A stretch of 64,000 nucleotides of DNA from Forficula auricularia (Eukaryota; Arthropoda; Insecta; Dermaptera; Forficulidae). Location of the stretch: positions 9,149,652-9,213,651 of the forward strand of contig JALMQS010000055.1 in NCBI GenBank assembly GCA_024734495.1, written 5' to 3'. A model generated the notes under the pieces. It made no database searches, was not told where the DNA came from, and worked only from the letters and a program-made list of their open reading frames with translations. Below, in pieces: positions 22,959-34,599 of this stretch. A program made the position numbers and the translations under genes. Within the stretch, counting starts at the first letter, position 1. The number at the start of each line of letters is the position of its first letter.

Positions 22959-23569
22959 CAGGGGTCGGGGAACTTTTTTAACCATTGCCCCAAAATATTT
23001 TTGCGTATGTCGCTGTTACCCCTACATTCTGAAATGCAAAAAAAGCGCAAGGTGCCTAAATGTATATTATTTATTATTTATTGAATTAATTGGAAATTAC
23101 ATGAAAACTATCTGTAAGTAAATAAAAATTGTAAACATTAACATAATTCAAACGCTTTTACCTTTTAGAAAAATGATATTGTTTCATTTTCGTTAAAATG
23201 ACATCAAAATTAGGACTTTTTGACGTGAGCGCAATTTGAATACAGTCCTCGGCATTCAGTCGATTTCTATTCTTCGTTTTTACGTTTAATGAAGTCAAAA
23301 ATCCTTGTTCGCAAAGGTATGTCGTTGTCGGGTTTAACTCATTTCTTTTTCAAAAAAACTTTGTTAAAAGAAAAAAATATAAGAACATTCATAATGACAA
23401 AAACGCATAACTTTTATTAATTATACGATTTTGAATTCCTAGAAAAGCTATCAAAGTAAAAATACTATAATACTTTATAAAATAGAAAATTTTTAAAATG
23501 TCCTTATTACCCCCGATAGTTTCATTGTTACCCCATTTGGGGCAATTTACCCCAGTTCTTCGACCGCTG
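22959..23569 (-). mobile_element. hAT element with transposase C-terminal relic
   Basis: Ends CAGGGGTCGGGGAAC / complement of CAGCGGTCGAAGAAC are flanked by a perfect 8-bp duplication ATCTAAAG (22951-22958 and 23570-23577). On the minus strand, about 23325-23155, an open stretch reads TYLCEQGFLTSLNVKTKNRN then RLNAEDCIQIALTSKSP. This is the C-terminal dimerisation-domain style of hAT transposases of the SCAND3/ZBED-like group. The catalytic body is absent, so it is non-autonomous. A second copy lies in opposite orientation at 58151-58542. Confidence 0.9.
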
Positions 23570-23715
23570 ATCTAAAGCAATTCAAGACTTTTCATATTAC
23601 GATTTTTTCTGATTATCTGGATTTATGAAATTTTTTCAAGATTTCAAGAAAAAAAACCAATATTACTAATCGGTTCATAGTATTAATAATAGAAATATTT
23701 ATTTTGTGATAATTT

Positions 23716-24110
23716 TTATTTATAATAATATTTGAAGAAATTTTTCTCTTTGGAGAGAGACGGACTGGTAGAATTTTTAGTTAAAAAGTACTGAAAGGCA
23801 GCCCAAGGATAGTGAAGAAAAAATTTATTAACTTTTAAGGAGTTCGGTGTTGGTTCTAGGTGAAACATTCTAGGAAAAAATTTATTGTCTTCTTTATTAT
23901 AATTAAGGGAAAACAAAAATTATTTTTAATACTTCTGTTAAGAAAAGACAAATTTCAAACAATGCTGGAGAAGGAAGCATCTTGTTTGTTTCCTTCACTG
24001 ACCGTTTGAAACCCTGAAGAAGGTGGGAAGAATTCTCCGGAACGTTGGTTTTAAATAATTTTTTCTTCACTATCCTTGGACTGTTTTCCATTACTTTTCA
24101 AATTTTTATA
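23716..24110. mobile_element. Hammerhead element family D, copy 1
   Basis: Inverted arms contain GGCAGCCCAAGGATAGTGAA (23790-23812) and TTCACTATCCTTGGACTG (about 24066-24083). The plus-strand ribozyme-like motif is at 24014-24050. The opposite arm lacks the motif. Confidence 0.7.
24014..24050 (+). ncRNA. Hammerhead-like motif, family D, core mutated
   Basis: CTGAAGA, extra A, stem II GGTGG/TCTCC, then GGAA in place of GAAA, ACGT, T. Stem I AAACC before the box pairs with GGTTT after it. The GAAA change probably inactivates it. Confidence 0.5.
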
Positions 24111-24489
24111 ATAATATTTGCAATGAATGAAATAATATTAGTGTGTTTTAAAATAAATTAGTTGATTAATAAATAAAGAGAAATTGAAAACAAAACCCAT
24201 GTTTATTCTTTTATCAAAATGTACTAAAAACTCAATAAAATTATTCAAAAATGATTTTTTCTGTATTTATGATTATGGGTCTGAAGTTATAATAGAGAGT
24301 ATAAAGGTTAATTACTTTTCTGCAATGAAAAATAAAAACATTTTGGCACTAGAACAAACTTTAGAAGCGTTTGTTTCTGAGTTTTCTTGAGAAACGGTAT
24401 CAGAAAAGTACAGCGATAATTGAGTAAATATTCTATTAAAAATATATACCTACTTATATCCCAGGAAAATTAAATATTATTAAGATTTA

Positions 24490-24780
24490 AGTTTTTAAGA
24501 GACGGAGTGGTAAGTGAATTGAATGGATTTTATTGAGGCAGTCCAAGGTTAAAAAAGAGAGAAAATTATATCTATCTTTTTATTCAAAGTCGATGTTTCG
24601 GAAGTTTCTTCCCTCCTTCTTCAGGGTTTTGAAAGGTTAGTGATATATTGATATATTTTCCCTGAAGAAGGAGGGAATAAATCTCCGAATCATCGGCTTT
24701 AAATAAAAAGATAGATATAATTTTCTCTATTTTTTGACTCTTGGACTGCCTCATCAAAATCCATTCAATTAAATTTTATT
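24490..24780. mobile_element. Hammerhead element family D, copy 2 (inverted pair)
   Basis: Arms GAGGCAGTCCAAGGTTAAAA and, inverted, TTTTTTGACTCTTGGACTGC. Motifs lie at 24588-24624 (minus: CTGAAGA, GGAGG/CTTCC, GAAA intact) and 24662-24700 (plus: CTGAAGA, GGAGG/TCTCC, GAAA changed to GAAT). The two motifs face each other across a 37-bp centre. Confidence 0.75.
24588..24624 (-). ncRNA. Hammerhead-like motif, family D
   Basis: Box CTGAAGA, extra A, stem II GGAGG/CTTCC (one G-T pair), GAAA, then ACATC. Stem I AAAACC faces GACTTT, so it is weakened by one change. Core bases are present. Confidence 0.55.
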
Positions 24781-24989
24781 CATTTTGAAATCGAAAAAAA
24801 TATTTAAGGGTTACTTGCTATAAGTGAAATTTCCTCTTAGAGGAAGGGTGCGAAAAGTGATTTTTTTCGAAGTATTCTAAGGAAATTACTTTTCTTATAT
24901 AACTATTAAAATAATTATTAAAATAAAATATAATATTCAGTGAAATAAAAATTTATTTATTTATCACAATTAAATTATTACCCGCCCTA

Positions 24990-25090
24990 CGGTCAGAGGC
25001 GTAGCCACGGGCGGAAGGGTTTGGGAGTCAGAACCCTCCCAAGAGCAGGTCTCATGGGATGAGTAACGGCAACGACAAACCGTTTCTTGT
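24990..25090. mobile_element. Possible hAT-type end fragment
   Basis: GTCAGAGGCGTAGCCACGGG resembles ends of widespread hAT or MITE elements (CAGAGGCGTAGCCA..). No partner end or duplication was found. Confidence 0.3.
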
Positions 25091-25184
25091 GGCAAATTAA
25101 CCGTAATTAAATATATTTCATATGTTTAATCAAGAATTATGTTCTTTTTTAATTTCTTGAAGTACCTTTTTAGTCCAGGTAAAT

Positions 25185-25700
25185 TGTTCTCTAAAGGGCC
25201 CCTCGTGGGAAAGTTTTGGGGTAGTTTTGATTTCATTATCCTATATGTTTTTTGGTGTGCTGAATCCAAATCTGAGATTTTCTAACGAAATTTCGTGACG
25301 GTACATTATCAAAAATGCAAAAAAAAAAGGTAAAAAAAAAATCTCATTTTTTTGTCGGTTTTTTGATTATAACTCGAAAACTATCAACTTTTCGTAAATA
25401 ACCTTCCTTTTTCAAAATGAAAGTTCATAAAATTTCCTACAAAGAATATGTTTCGAATCATCAAAAGTGTCATGGCAAATGTTGGATATCTATAAATCTA
25501 AGGGTTTAATCAAAAAAGTAAAAATGAGATTTTTTACCTTTTTTGGCATTTTGACAATGTTTCGTCACAAGATTTTGTTAAAAAACCTCAGATTCGAATT
25601 CAGCACACACAAAAACATAAAGAGTCGAAGAAATTACAACTACCCCAAAACTTTCCGGGTAAAAACACAATTTAACTGGACTATTTGTTTTAATAAAAAA
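25185..25700. repeat. Inverted-repeat element, about 150-bp arms
   Basis: The left arm (25195-25345: GGGGTAGTTTTGATTTC, GTGTGCTGAATCCAAATCTG) reappears inverted at 25530-25695 (CAGATTCGAATTCAGCACAC, ACAACTACCCCAAAAC). No ribozyme box is visible. The frame crossing the right arm is repeat sequence, not a gene. Confidence 0.8.
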
Positions 25701-25984
25701 AATTCCCACTAAATATTTTACTTTGTGGATTGACCCCCCCTACGGTTTTAGAGAATGTTTGTTAAATAAATAAACATTATCAAAATTAAAAATACTTGGA
25801 AATAAATATAATTGATAGCGTGCTTGTTGGAATATTCATGGGAGCCCCTTGAAATTCTGCAACCAGGCTGACAACACTTATCCTTAACGCTTCTGGCTAA
25901 AAGAAAGTAGCCATCTATTAATACATTTAATAAAACCGTTTAATAAAAAGAGCAATTCGTACACTCCATGAGTCTAGTTCAGGT

Positions 25985-26070
25985 CTGTCCAACCCAAATT
26001 GAACCAACCACGGGACGCATTGACGAGTTAAAAATTACCAAGGGCCCCACATAAATAAGAATAATTGTAA
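25985..26070. mobile_element. hAT-type end relic
   Basis: CAGGTCTGTCCAACCCAAAT with GGGACGCATTGACG and AAGGGCCCCAC resembles the left end of hAT elements that begin CAGGxxTGTCCAAC. The right end is not identified. Confidence 0.4.
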
Positions 26071-26079
26071 TTTTTACAA

Positions 26080-27290
26080 TTTTTTTTTTCGAAATCTTGC
26101 TTTATAACGAATTTCCTACTTATTGATTTTTATTGTAAGTGATTAATTTGAAGGGAGCAAAACATTTAAAGTATTGAATTAGTGTGAATGGGAAAAAAAC
26201 CAACAAATTTACAACCAAATATGAAAAGAAAACACGCAATGAGCCAACAAAATGAATTTGTATGGTATTTAACATAAAATAAATATAGGTCAATCCGTTT
26301 CAAATCGCCGAATATAAATAAAATTTGTTGCTTATGATTTTATATTTTTCTGATTTTTTATCATGAGTTCCCCTATAGGTAGACAGTCACAAAACACTAA
26401 TTGAAAAAAATTTATATGTCATGGTTTTTTTTTGGCAGTCAATTTTAAAATGGTGTTTGGGCATATTTTAATAAAAAAATGTGGTTTGCGGAAAGTTTAA
26501 TTGCCAAGCTATTTTTAAAGATAGCAAACCATTGTTTTCAGAATGAAATGAGCTTCAGGTATACATTATTTTAATTTTTCTATCATGCAAGAGAATCAGT
26601 CAAACTCTTTCTGTAAAAACTCGGAAAAAATGTATAAATCGTTACTTTTTAAGACCATAAAGTTTTATGAATAAAAAGAGACTCACTAATAATAAGTTAT
26701 TTCTGCGTTGTATACCTTTCAGGTGGTCTTAGAGAATTGAAAAAATATATTTTATTTGAAATATCTCGAGAAAAAAATATTGGCGAAAAATTTCAATTTT
26801 TTTCATTAAGGTAGCTAGTTCTTTCACAAATGCATAATTCAAGAAGTTTTTGAAACTTGGAATATAAGTCATTAAAAGCATAATACACATAATGTTAAAA
26901 TTTGAATACGATTTACAACACCAAACATGAAATAATTGCAAATAAATATGACATTTTTACATAGGATAGATAGGGAAAGGCTGGGGATATGATCATTATT
27001 TTATTTTATTTTTCATAGACCACCATTCACCATCTTGATGAAAAACTAATATTTGTTAGAATAATATATTCGCAGTAACTTAAAAAAAATTGAAATTATC
27101 TACCACGTAGTTTTGATAAAAAACAAAAAAAACATAATTGGGCGACTACTTTTAGTGGAGGGTATAGAAGGACAATGGCTTGGAAACAATCCGGCTAGTA
27201 TGTGTGTATCCATATAGAGATTTCGTAGTATGAGTAGACAGTCACGTTAAAAAACATAACCTAAAATTTTAGTTCCGTTCATATTTATAG
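26080..27290. other. No recognised feature
   Basis: AT-rich; could be the interior of the hAT relic that starts near 25985, but I find no right end. No frames of interest. Confidence 0.4.
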
Positions 27291-27299
27291 AGTGGTTAC

Positions 27300-27530
27300 G
27301 AGGGTAAACTTTTTGTGTGGATTGTCGCGAAAGAACCTCCTTAGTCCCTTTTCAGATATTGTGATCTATTCCGTGAGATCCGTCCGGTTCCAAGGCGATA
27401 TTTCACCAATAGTGAGTCTTTTAGGGAGCGGACTGTCAACCTCACGCCCAACCCATTTTAGTCGCCTTTTATGAGAAGCAGGGGGATACCGAGTACTTAT
27501 TCTACCCCCCAGTCCTCAGGGGGAATATCA
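27300..27530 (+). repeat. Dispersed conserved core (GTCGCCT..AAGCAGGG), copy 2
   Basis: TTTTAGTCGCCTTTTATGAG, AAGCAGGGGGATACCGAG and TTATTCTACCCCCCAG match the core at 11755-11850. The 150 bases before it are GC-richer and may be the body of the same element. Confidence 0.5.
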
Positions 27531-28076
27531 ATTATTTATTGCAAATTAATTAAATTTAAAAATGTTTAAAAGTTTATTATATTTAAGTTTTTTTTGGTGA
27601 TACTCAGCAACCACTAGAGGTGCTCGCTATCTGTGAATAATAGAGAAAAGTTGGACACTTATGCTCTAGCGTCTAGACTAGAGTATTCAAGAATAGAAAA
27701 TAATTACACTAAGTACATTAAAGAAAAATGATTTGGGAGAATTCAAGAGTATTCAGTTAGAGAATCCTTGTCGAAGATATTTATAGATCCGAGCATTGAA
27801 GCAAAAAATTATAGAAATAATGAAAACAAGCAGGGAATCCCAAAAGTTTTTTTAATGATTTTTCCAATTGTTTTATATTTACATAAGACAACGAGAAATG
27901 TAGAATGTTCGGATATTTCGCGTAATAAGGCTGAATGGATATGAAGTAATGAAAATTTAAATATTTAAAAATTCTATTTAGGTTTCACAAAAATAAAAGT
28001 CAAGATGCTTGTTAGTATGACTCTATATAAATATATATTTCGGGGTATAAGTCCATCCAGTTTTCTCTTTGAACTC

Positions 28077-28103
28077 CTGAAGATGGGCTCATACTCCGAA
28101 ATA
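28077..28103 (+). ncRNA. Hammerhead-like motif, family C (5' part)
   Basis: CTGAAGA, extra T, stem II around GGG..TCC, GAAA, then ATATAAAATA. In this family the minus-strand sibling shows stem III as ATATA/TATAT followed by A and GAGTC, which pairs with the GAACTC before the box. Here the 3' half lies at 29040, beyond the mariner. Confidence 0.45.
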
Positions 28104-28115
28104 TAAAATAATGTA

Positions 28116-29039
28116 TTAGGTTGATGCATAATTATGGAACGTTTTTTAAAAATATTTTTATTCAACAAAAACAATAATAAAATTTAACAAAAACATGTTT
28201 AAATGATTATTCGGGAACGTATTCACCATCTACTTCAATAACTGCTTCCCATTTGCTTGGCAGTCGGTCGATTCCACGGGCGAAGAAGTCACGATTCTTG
28301 GAGGCAATCCAAGCTTTGACATCGGCCACCAAGTCATCCAAATCGTCGTATATCTTAGTCTTTTGCAAGTTTTTCAAAGAGCGGTTGATGTGATAGTCCG
28401 TCGGTGCTTCGGTCGGTGAGTACGGCGGATGTGGGAGTAGATCTCAGCCCTTATTGGCGATGAATTCGAAGACCCGGCGCTCAACATGTGGACGTGCGTT
28501 ATCGTGATGGAACACGATGTTGTTCTTTTTGCGCGGTCTTTTCGCCTCGATTGCACCGTGAAGACGGTCAAGCTGTGCCAGGTAGACGTCGCTGTTTATG
28601 TTGAATTGCCGCTTGCCGTTTTTGTCCAGGATTCGCCATTGTTGCTGTTCATCCGCGTCGTTAAACGTGTAAGGCTTACATCCTCTTCCACGGCTGTCAG
28701 AAGTGCCTGATCATCAAAATCCGATGGCCGACCTCTTCCTTCTTTATCCTCCAAACTAGTGTCACCTGATTTGAAACGGGCAAACCACTTCCGTACTGCA
28801 CTACCAGTAATTGTTCCTTCGCCAAAAAGTTCGTTGAGATCGCGAAATGACTGTGCTGCCTTACATCCTTTCTCGTAATGGTAGAGCATAATATGACGAA
28901 TATGAATATGGTTTTCGACACGCATTTTTATTAACTATAAATAGAGAAGATTGTTTTTATAAAAAAATAAACAAAACGCCATTTTTGGCTAAAGAAAAAC
29001 CCGCCAATTCAAACGTTCCATAATTATGCATCAACCTAA
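28116..29039 (-). mobile_element. Mariner transposon with internal deletion
   Basis: Near-perfect terminal inverted repeats start TTAGGTTGATGCATAATTAT and are flanked by TA (28114-28115 and 29040-29041). Length 924 bp against about 1.3 kb for intact mariners. It sits inside the family C repeat, so it is the younger insertion. Confidence 0.95.
28207..28925 (-). pseudogene. Mariner transposase, internally deleted and frameshifted
   Basis: A DD34D cut-and-paste transposase that would bind the element ends and move it. From ATG at 28925 the N-terminal helix-turn-helix region is intact (MRVENHIHIRHIMLYHYEKG, then FGEGTITGSAVRKWFARFKS and GRPSDFDDQALL). After about residue 88 (VEEDVSLT) roughly 120 codons are missing, including the first catalytic Asp, and the frame shifts. 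The C-terminal part in the other frame keeps HHDNARPH (second catalytic Asp), one stop shortly after it, APTDYH (third Asp) and the final VDGEYVPE. It is non-functional but its ends may still be recognised in trans. Confidence 0.93.
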
Positions 29040-29115
29040 TAAATATAGAGTCATGCTAACAATCATCTTGACTTCTATTTTTGTGAAATCTACCTATTTA
29101 CCCCTTTTATATTTT

Positions 29116-29800
29116 TAAAATTTTCATTACATTATTAAAATATGTATCACCAAGAACCTACACCATTCTCCCTTAACAAAAATGAATGGATATGGATTAT
29201 TCAGTAATATAAACTAAAAGATCTAATCGAATAACTACCCTAATTTTCCAAAAATATAAATAATTATTTCTTTCTGAGAATAAGTCAAAAATTCTTCCTC
29301 TATCGATACCATTATTTATGCATTTATTATACTGTTCGAACCTGATAATTCAAGACGGCATGGATATATTGAACGAGCTAAAACCAATCGTAACGTGATT
29401 ATTGCTAATGTGTTTCCTAACCAAATTGTTCCGAAGGGGTGAAAAAAACCCACAGACATTATACTCCACGTGGATGATAAATGAAGGGAAATTATGGTGC
29501 GACCTGCAACATTAACACTCACTTTTTCTCTTCAGTTGATTTTTATTTTATTCATGACGTGACTTTTGGAAAGGTGTCGCCCCGTTTGATGGTGCATTTG
29601 TCAAATAAAAAATCTATAGTGTAATGATGATATAATAAAATAATAATGATATGTTGTAAGTCAACCAGGAATTATAGAAATGGGATTCTAATCAAATAAG
29701 AGGGGTAAGTATTACTCTCGGTGACAAATCTATATATGATATACCTACTTAGTTTTTTTTAATGGCATAGTTGATAAATGGACATATAACCTAAATTGAC
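29116..29800. other. Mostly single-copy stretch
   Basis: 29142-29175 carries, inverted, the module GTGTAGGTTCTAGGTGA seen at 23845 and 45485. 29300-29600 is more complex, with CACGTGG at about 29467, and does not recur. No gene recognised. Confidence 0.4.
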
Positions 29801-29804
29801 CCTA

Positions 29805-29890
29805 GTATTATGAAAATACACAGATCTACAGATACCTTTAACTCCGACCCAATCCCTGAAATCTATTCTTCTTGTCAGGATGCGAACTAC
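29805..29890 (+). pseudogene. LINE 3' end fragment
   Basis: Carries AGATCTACAGATACCTTTAA and ATTCTTCTTGTCAGGATG, homologous to the end of the LINE at 33660-34019 (codons for the final TRIHRYL region and first bases of the 3' UTR). Confidence 0.6.
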
Positions 29891-30109
29891 TAGATGATAT
29901 TTTTTTTTAATTTTAATTCAAAATAATTTTTAAGTTAATTTTTGAATTATTATAGAGATTTCTATAGCTACATTTAATTATTTATTTAAATCAGGAAGAT
30001 GGAAGATATTAAGCTATAATTTATTCAAATATTTTTGGTGTTGAGGTTTTGAGGCTTTGGGAAACAGTTTTATGTGAGTAACACTAATATCTGATTAGTA
30101 TTATTTGGG

Positions 30110-30620
30110 TTCTTGGAGTTATATTGATAGTTCTATTATTTTGAACCCTCCAATTTCGGCCCCTGAAAAATAATAACTCTCTTTTTTATAGTACCTATAT
30201 TTCATTTTTCTTGTTTTTTTTTAGTTTGAAAATCTTATAATTTTTGAACCCCCCCCCCCCTTCCGTTAATTTCAACCAAAATCTACTAATCACCTCTTAG
30301 TCTCATTGCACCAAAACTACATGTGAAATTTCCTTTTGATTTTCATACTAGTTTTTGAGCTAGAGGGTACACAAAATTTAATACCGTATGTACTAGCTAT
30401 AACTGACATTTTGACAAAAATAATTAATATCCTGTAAAATATAGTTTTTCAATGTTCACTCATTTCGGCTTTTTTATAGAGCAAAACCCCATGGATTCGT
30501 TTAACTTTTTGATCAAAATACTTTTAGCTGTTTTTTTAGATATTTTGAAAAATGAAACAAAAAAACCACTTTTTTTCAGGCACGATTACAATACTTGTCC
30601 ATACCCTGTCTGGTAAAGTA
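30110..30620 (+). repeat. Direct repeat of about 500 bp, copy 1
   Basis: Shares TTATATTGATAGTTCTATT, CACCAAAACTACATGTGAAA, CTAGTTTTTGAGCTAGAG and CAGGCACGATTACAATACTT in order with 35615-36155. A C-run sits at the same relative place in both. No coding frame. Confidence 0.85.
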
Positions 30621-31544
30621 AAAATGTAGCTTGTGTTGTGATGTTCAACAAAAAGAAAAAATATGAATCTTTTCAAGAGAATAAAACATCGCCGAAATAA
30701 AATTTGTACAAAAATAAAATTAACACATAGAAAATAATAAATAAATAATAGAATGAAACTTACATTGCAGAGTCGTGGGTCGATGCTAAGGCGATTCTCT
30801 GGTCTACACTCTGACTGGTGTATCTATAAAAAAAATTAATTAAAGTTAATATCTCTCTATAAAGAAAATTACATGTAAAATATAATATTTTATTAGTATA
30901 TTAAAAAGACTTTTCTTACTATACTATTTCCAAGATAAAGTAATAATTGAATAGCATTGAAAAGAGGAATAAACTTGCACTCACTTGAACAAAGACTTGA
31001 ATTAAACTAACAAATTGGCCGAGCGATTTATATCTCTAGCATTGGGGGAAAAGATAAATGTCAATTCTTATGGAAAAATAAAAAATACCTACTAAAAAAT
31101 AAAAGAAATAAAAAATTAAAAATAATAAATCTTATAAAGGTTGCCAGCTAGACGATTCTTCTTTTTTAAAAAGATAATCTCGCTGTCAGGCACAGATTAA
31201 TTATTTAATTATTTTATTAGGATTAGAACTAATTAAATATTCATTAAATTATTCTCAACTAATATTATAATATTATATGATAAGTTTTATTCGGGAATGA
31301 ACAGTAGAATTTTTCAATTAAAGAAAATACAGTACCTACCTATATGTATAATAAAAAATAGTATGTTTGGCACTTGGATTCGCCCCCCTTCCCCCGGGGA
31401 GAGTAAGCCCTTTTGATATTAAAATTAAACGTATCTGACTTTTAATTTGTTTTTTCTTAAGTAAATTTTATATTGAAATATCTCAAGGGAATTATTATCT
31501 TCCAAGTGAAGTCATATAGAAAGTCGTGTATTTATGTATATTAT

Positions 31545-31790
31545 TTGTTAAATAAATTTTATAATTTTTCTCATTAGTATATCAAAGGATAATTGATATA
31601 CTAACGAGAATTGTTTTGACCACGCTTTTTTGAAAAAGATATATATATATCGCGAGACTACTGCGGATGACGCTATTGGAGTCTGTGGAGTCTTAAGTCT
31701 GGACCAACAATAACAATTCTCGTTAGTATATCAATTATCCTTTGATATACTAATGAGAAAAATTATAAAATTTATTTAACATCATTATTT
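31545..31790. repeat. Inverted repeat whose arms are themselves palindromic
   Basis: The left arm contains TTAGTATATCAAAGGATAAT then TGATATACTAA, an 11-bp hairpin. The right arm is its inverted copy. Outer arms AAATTTTATAATTTTTCTCA also pair. The loop (31620-31710) is unique. Strong cruciform potential. Confidence 0.8.
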
Positions 31791-31847
31791 CAAGTTAGAA
31801 ATATATAAGTTCAGATATTATTTTCACTCAATATTTGACAAAAATTT

Positions 31848-31882
31848 CCTACATTTGATTCGCGATTGAATCAAATGTAGAA
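31848..31882. repeat. Short perfect hairpin
   Basis: CTACATTTGATTC and its complement GAATCAAATGTAG are separated by six bases, inside a slightly longer imperfect palindrome. Confidence 0.75.
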
Positions 31883-31899
31883 AACATTCAATTATATTG

Positions 31900-32638
31900 A
31901 GTGTTTTAATATCGTAAATATGAATTTCATTCCTTTGAGTTTAACAGTTTTTTGAGCTAACAGACAGACAGACTGAAAATAGTTTTATTAATTCTAATCT
32001 GTGAACCACAAAAGGTGACATTTCGATAAAATTTTAAATCTAAATTTTCGAATCTATTATAATAATTTCACTTGATAAAAAATAAACAAACCAAAATATC
32101 TTACTATTCATTTATTTATTTAAATAATAATTGCTCATGTTAGTTGTAATTAAGATAATCGTAGTCCATATTCTGATTCCTAATAGTTTGAAGCGAGCCT
32201 GATTAGATTTACGTTTGATCTAGCTAGTCTGAATGGATCTACAGAGACACAATACAAGAGACACGATCTAACGCAGAGGAGATCGGATTAATTCCACCTC
32301 GAGAGTCGAGAACATTAATTGCCACTATTCAAATGAGATCCAATTCAATTTTCGTTCAATCCTAGTCCCGATCCTCTGTTTTAAATATCCTCTTTAATAA
32401 TGTTAACCAACCCCGGGGGCTATACCCTGTGTCCTATCAAAACTGTTCCAATGTATCTCAGTCTTTAATAAACATATCAATCGACATTTTTTACATATAT
32501 AAAAGACTAGTTGAAGACCGGGCCTTTGGCTCCTGCCGGGGAGCGTCTTGATCAATTCAAATTTAAAAAAAGTTCGCCTGCCGCCATCTCATGTATGAAA
32601 TATGATCTAAAAAACACAAATGCAGGTACATTCGGATT
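31900..32638. other. Single-copy stretch, no gene recognised
   Basis: 32150-32410 is more balanced in composition and does not recur in the window. Nothing recognised. Confidence 0.4.
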
Positions 32639-32639
32639 T

Positions 32640-32760
32640 ATAATATACTAGCTGCGAGGTACGCCTTCGGCGACCCTTTTGCTAGCCAGGGGGCTACTCT
32701 CTCAGGATATGTAGATGTACATATCTTTTGTCTCAGGATATGTAAGTATGGGTCAATAAG
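32640..32760 (+). repeat. CTAGCTGC family start, fragment
   Basis: TATACTAGCTGCGAGGTACG, CCTTCGGCGACCC and TTGCTAGCCAGGGGG match 52926-52990 in the same orientation and 9640-9740 inverted. Confidence 0.6.
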
Positions 32761-32879
32761 TTTTGTAGGAGGCAATGCCCTAACTATGACCATGACCACA
32801 ACTTAATGTAGTTTTTGAGTAATTTTTTAAATGAGAATAAATCTAATAAAATATCATAATAGCGCAATGATGCCTGGGC

Positions 32880-33618
32880 TAAGGAAACCAAGTGTAAATT
32901 CATAAACTTCCCCAGGGCAACAAATTTTTGTCAAAATTTGCATACTCAATAGATAAGTACAAATTGCTAAACGTTGATAATATTAGTGACTGGGTGTGAT
33001 CTTAGATAGTAAATTGACATTCGTCCCACATATAAATAACATTGTTAGTCAAGCTCGTAAAACCTTGTGTTTCATCACGCGGATAACCTCATCCTTTCGA
33101 AAAATACGTAGATGCCCTCAAATTCTTGTTTGTTCCTCTCGTGAGAAGTAAACTTGAATACTGCAGTGTTATATGGAACCCCTACTATGGGTACATAAGG
33201 CATCCTTGGAAAGGTCCAGCATAAATTTTTGAGGATGGTTAATTATAAACTAGCCATAAGTATAGATAACTTGAATTATGACTATCTAATTTCACACCTG
33301 AAACTCAATACACTGGAACAACGACGTGATTACCATGACATTTCCTTCCTGCTTAAACTTATTTCTGGGAAAATCGTATGTCCAAAAATTCTATCTAGGC
33401 TATATTTTAGAATCCCATCACATAGCACGAGATCCCAAGATATGTTTGTAGTTCCACATTACTCGACCAACTTCGGTAAAACCAACGCCATTGACAGAAT
33501 TCAAACACTAGCAAATAAACACTCGACCAATCTTGACCTTTCCAGTACAACTCCTCACCAACTTAAAAAAAATTATCTTAAAATCATTAGCCACATTCTA
33601 AAAACCACTTCAGTGTAA
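32880..33618 (+). pseudogene. LINE reverse transcriptase C-terminal relic (Jockey/CR1-like)
   Basis: The plus strand keeps the post-palm and C-terminal part of a non-LTR reverse transcriptase in several frames: an upstream ILDSKLTFVPHINNIVSQ, then (33229-33618) LAISIDNLNYDYLISHLKLN, TLEQRRDYHDISFLLKLISG, FRIPSHSTRSQDMFVVPHYS and a terminal region ending at a stop. The order YDY.L..L.L.TLE.RR..HD..FL.KL..G is typical of this region. Stops and frame changes before 33229 make it a pseudogene. The N-terminal endonuclease and palm are absent (5' truncated). Confidence 0.85.
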
Positions 33619-33659
33619 TAAGTTTTTTTTTGATACCTACCTGTTATTGTATTATATCT

Positions 33660-34019
33660 ATATATACAAGCGCTTTCGCCAACTCTTTTATCCCTATAAC
33701 CTCCAGAGACTGGAAATCGTTCCCTGCCACCATCTTTCCCGCGACTTATAACCTTCAGCTATTTAAGACCCGTATCCACAGATACCTTTGACCCCCGCCC
33801 AGCCATTAAATTATTTCTTCTTCTTTCACGATGGAGGGGCCAACCCAGGCATTTAGGGGTTGCACCTTTTTGGTGTAACTACTTCTCTCATCATTTTCAT
33901 TAAAAAAAACAAAACAATATATCTATATTGTTTTAATATTGTATCCTGTATATATTTCTTTTTCTATATTGGACATCTTGTCCGTAAAACTAACTAAATC
34001 CGCTAAATAAATAAATAAA
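33660..34019 (+). pseudogene. LINE 3' end with (AAAT)n tail
   Basis: Encodes a degenerate LINE C-terminus (TSRDWKSFPATIFPATYN then LQLFKTRIHRYL and stop). A 3' UTR follows with TTTAGGGGTTGCACCTTTTT and a tail TAAATAAATAAATAAAT. The same UTR occurs at 29805-29890, inverted at 39780-40030 and inverted at 59935-60130, so this is one LINE family that inserted repeatedly. Confidence 0.75.
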
Positions 34020-34599
34020 TATGGAGAGATCTATTTAAAATAAATGCTTTGATGTCAATATCGTGTAAAGACATTAAATTTAGTCTAAATATTGTGAAAT
34101 TTATATACTCAATTAAACAGTTTTGATGAGTCGATCGGTATTATTTGACATCAATTAATAATTTCCTTATCTAGGCTAAGGGAAAGATGGTCAATAGGTT
34201 GGTGGGTAAGTAGGGGCCAGGGGAGGGAAAGGTCAGAACGGGAGTCAAGTGAGATGTATTTAAGACGTCTATTTACTTTGATTAGGAAATCATTCGTTGG
34301 GTAAATATAATTTTCATATCCATAATCTGGCTATTTGCAAAGCAAATGGGAGAGATTCAATAAAAGATAACGGCGACCTATATAGCAGTATTTATCAGAG
34401 AGAGAAATGGAATTTAAAGAGGGAGAGGAAGAAGTTTCAGTAAATAGATATAAGTAGGTATACTTACAATTTGCTTTAGATGAGAAAAAAAATTGTTTAT
34501 CTTTATTTAATAAAATTTTCTTGTTTTTTTTCTTATTTGATTTTGGAATAGTATTTAATAAAATAAATAGATATAATAACTGTAGAGAGACAAGAAAAT

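Larger units (their letters stand above)
27971..29095. mobile_element. Hammerhead element family C, split by a mariner
   Basis: Left arm TTCACAAAAATAAAAGTCAA then TTAGTATGACTCTATATA; right arm, inverted, TATAGAGTCATGCTAAC then CTTGACTTCTATTTTTGTG. The ribozyme-like motif starts at 28077 and its stem III runs into the mariner insertion point. The minus arm (28046-28058) has lost part of its box. Confidence 0.75.
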
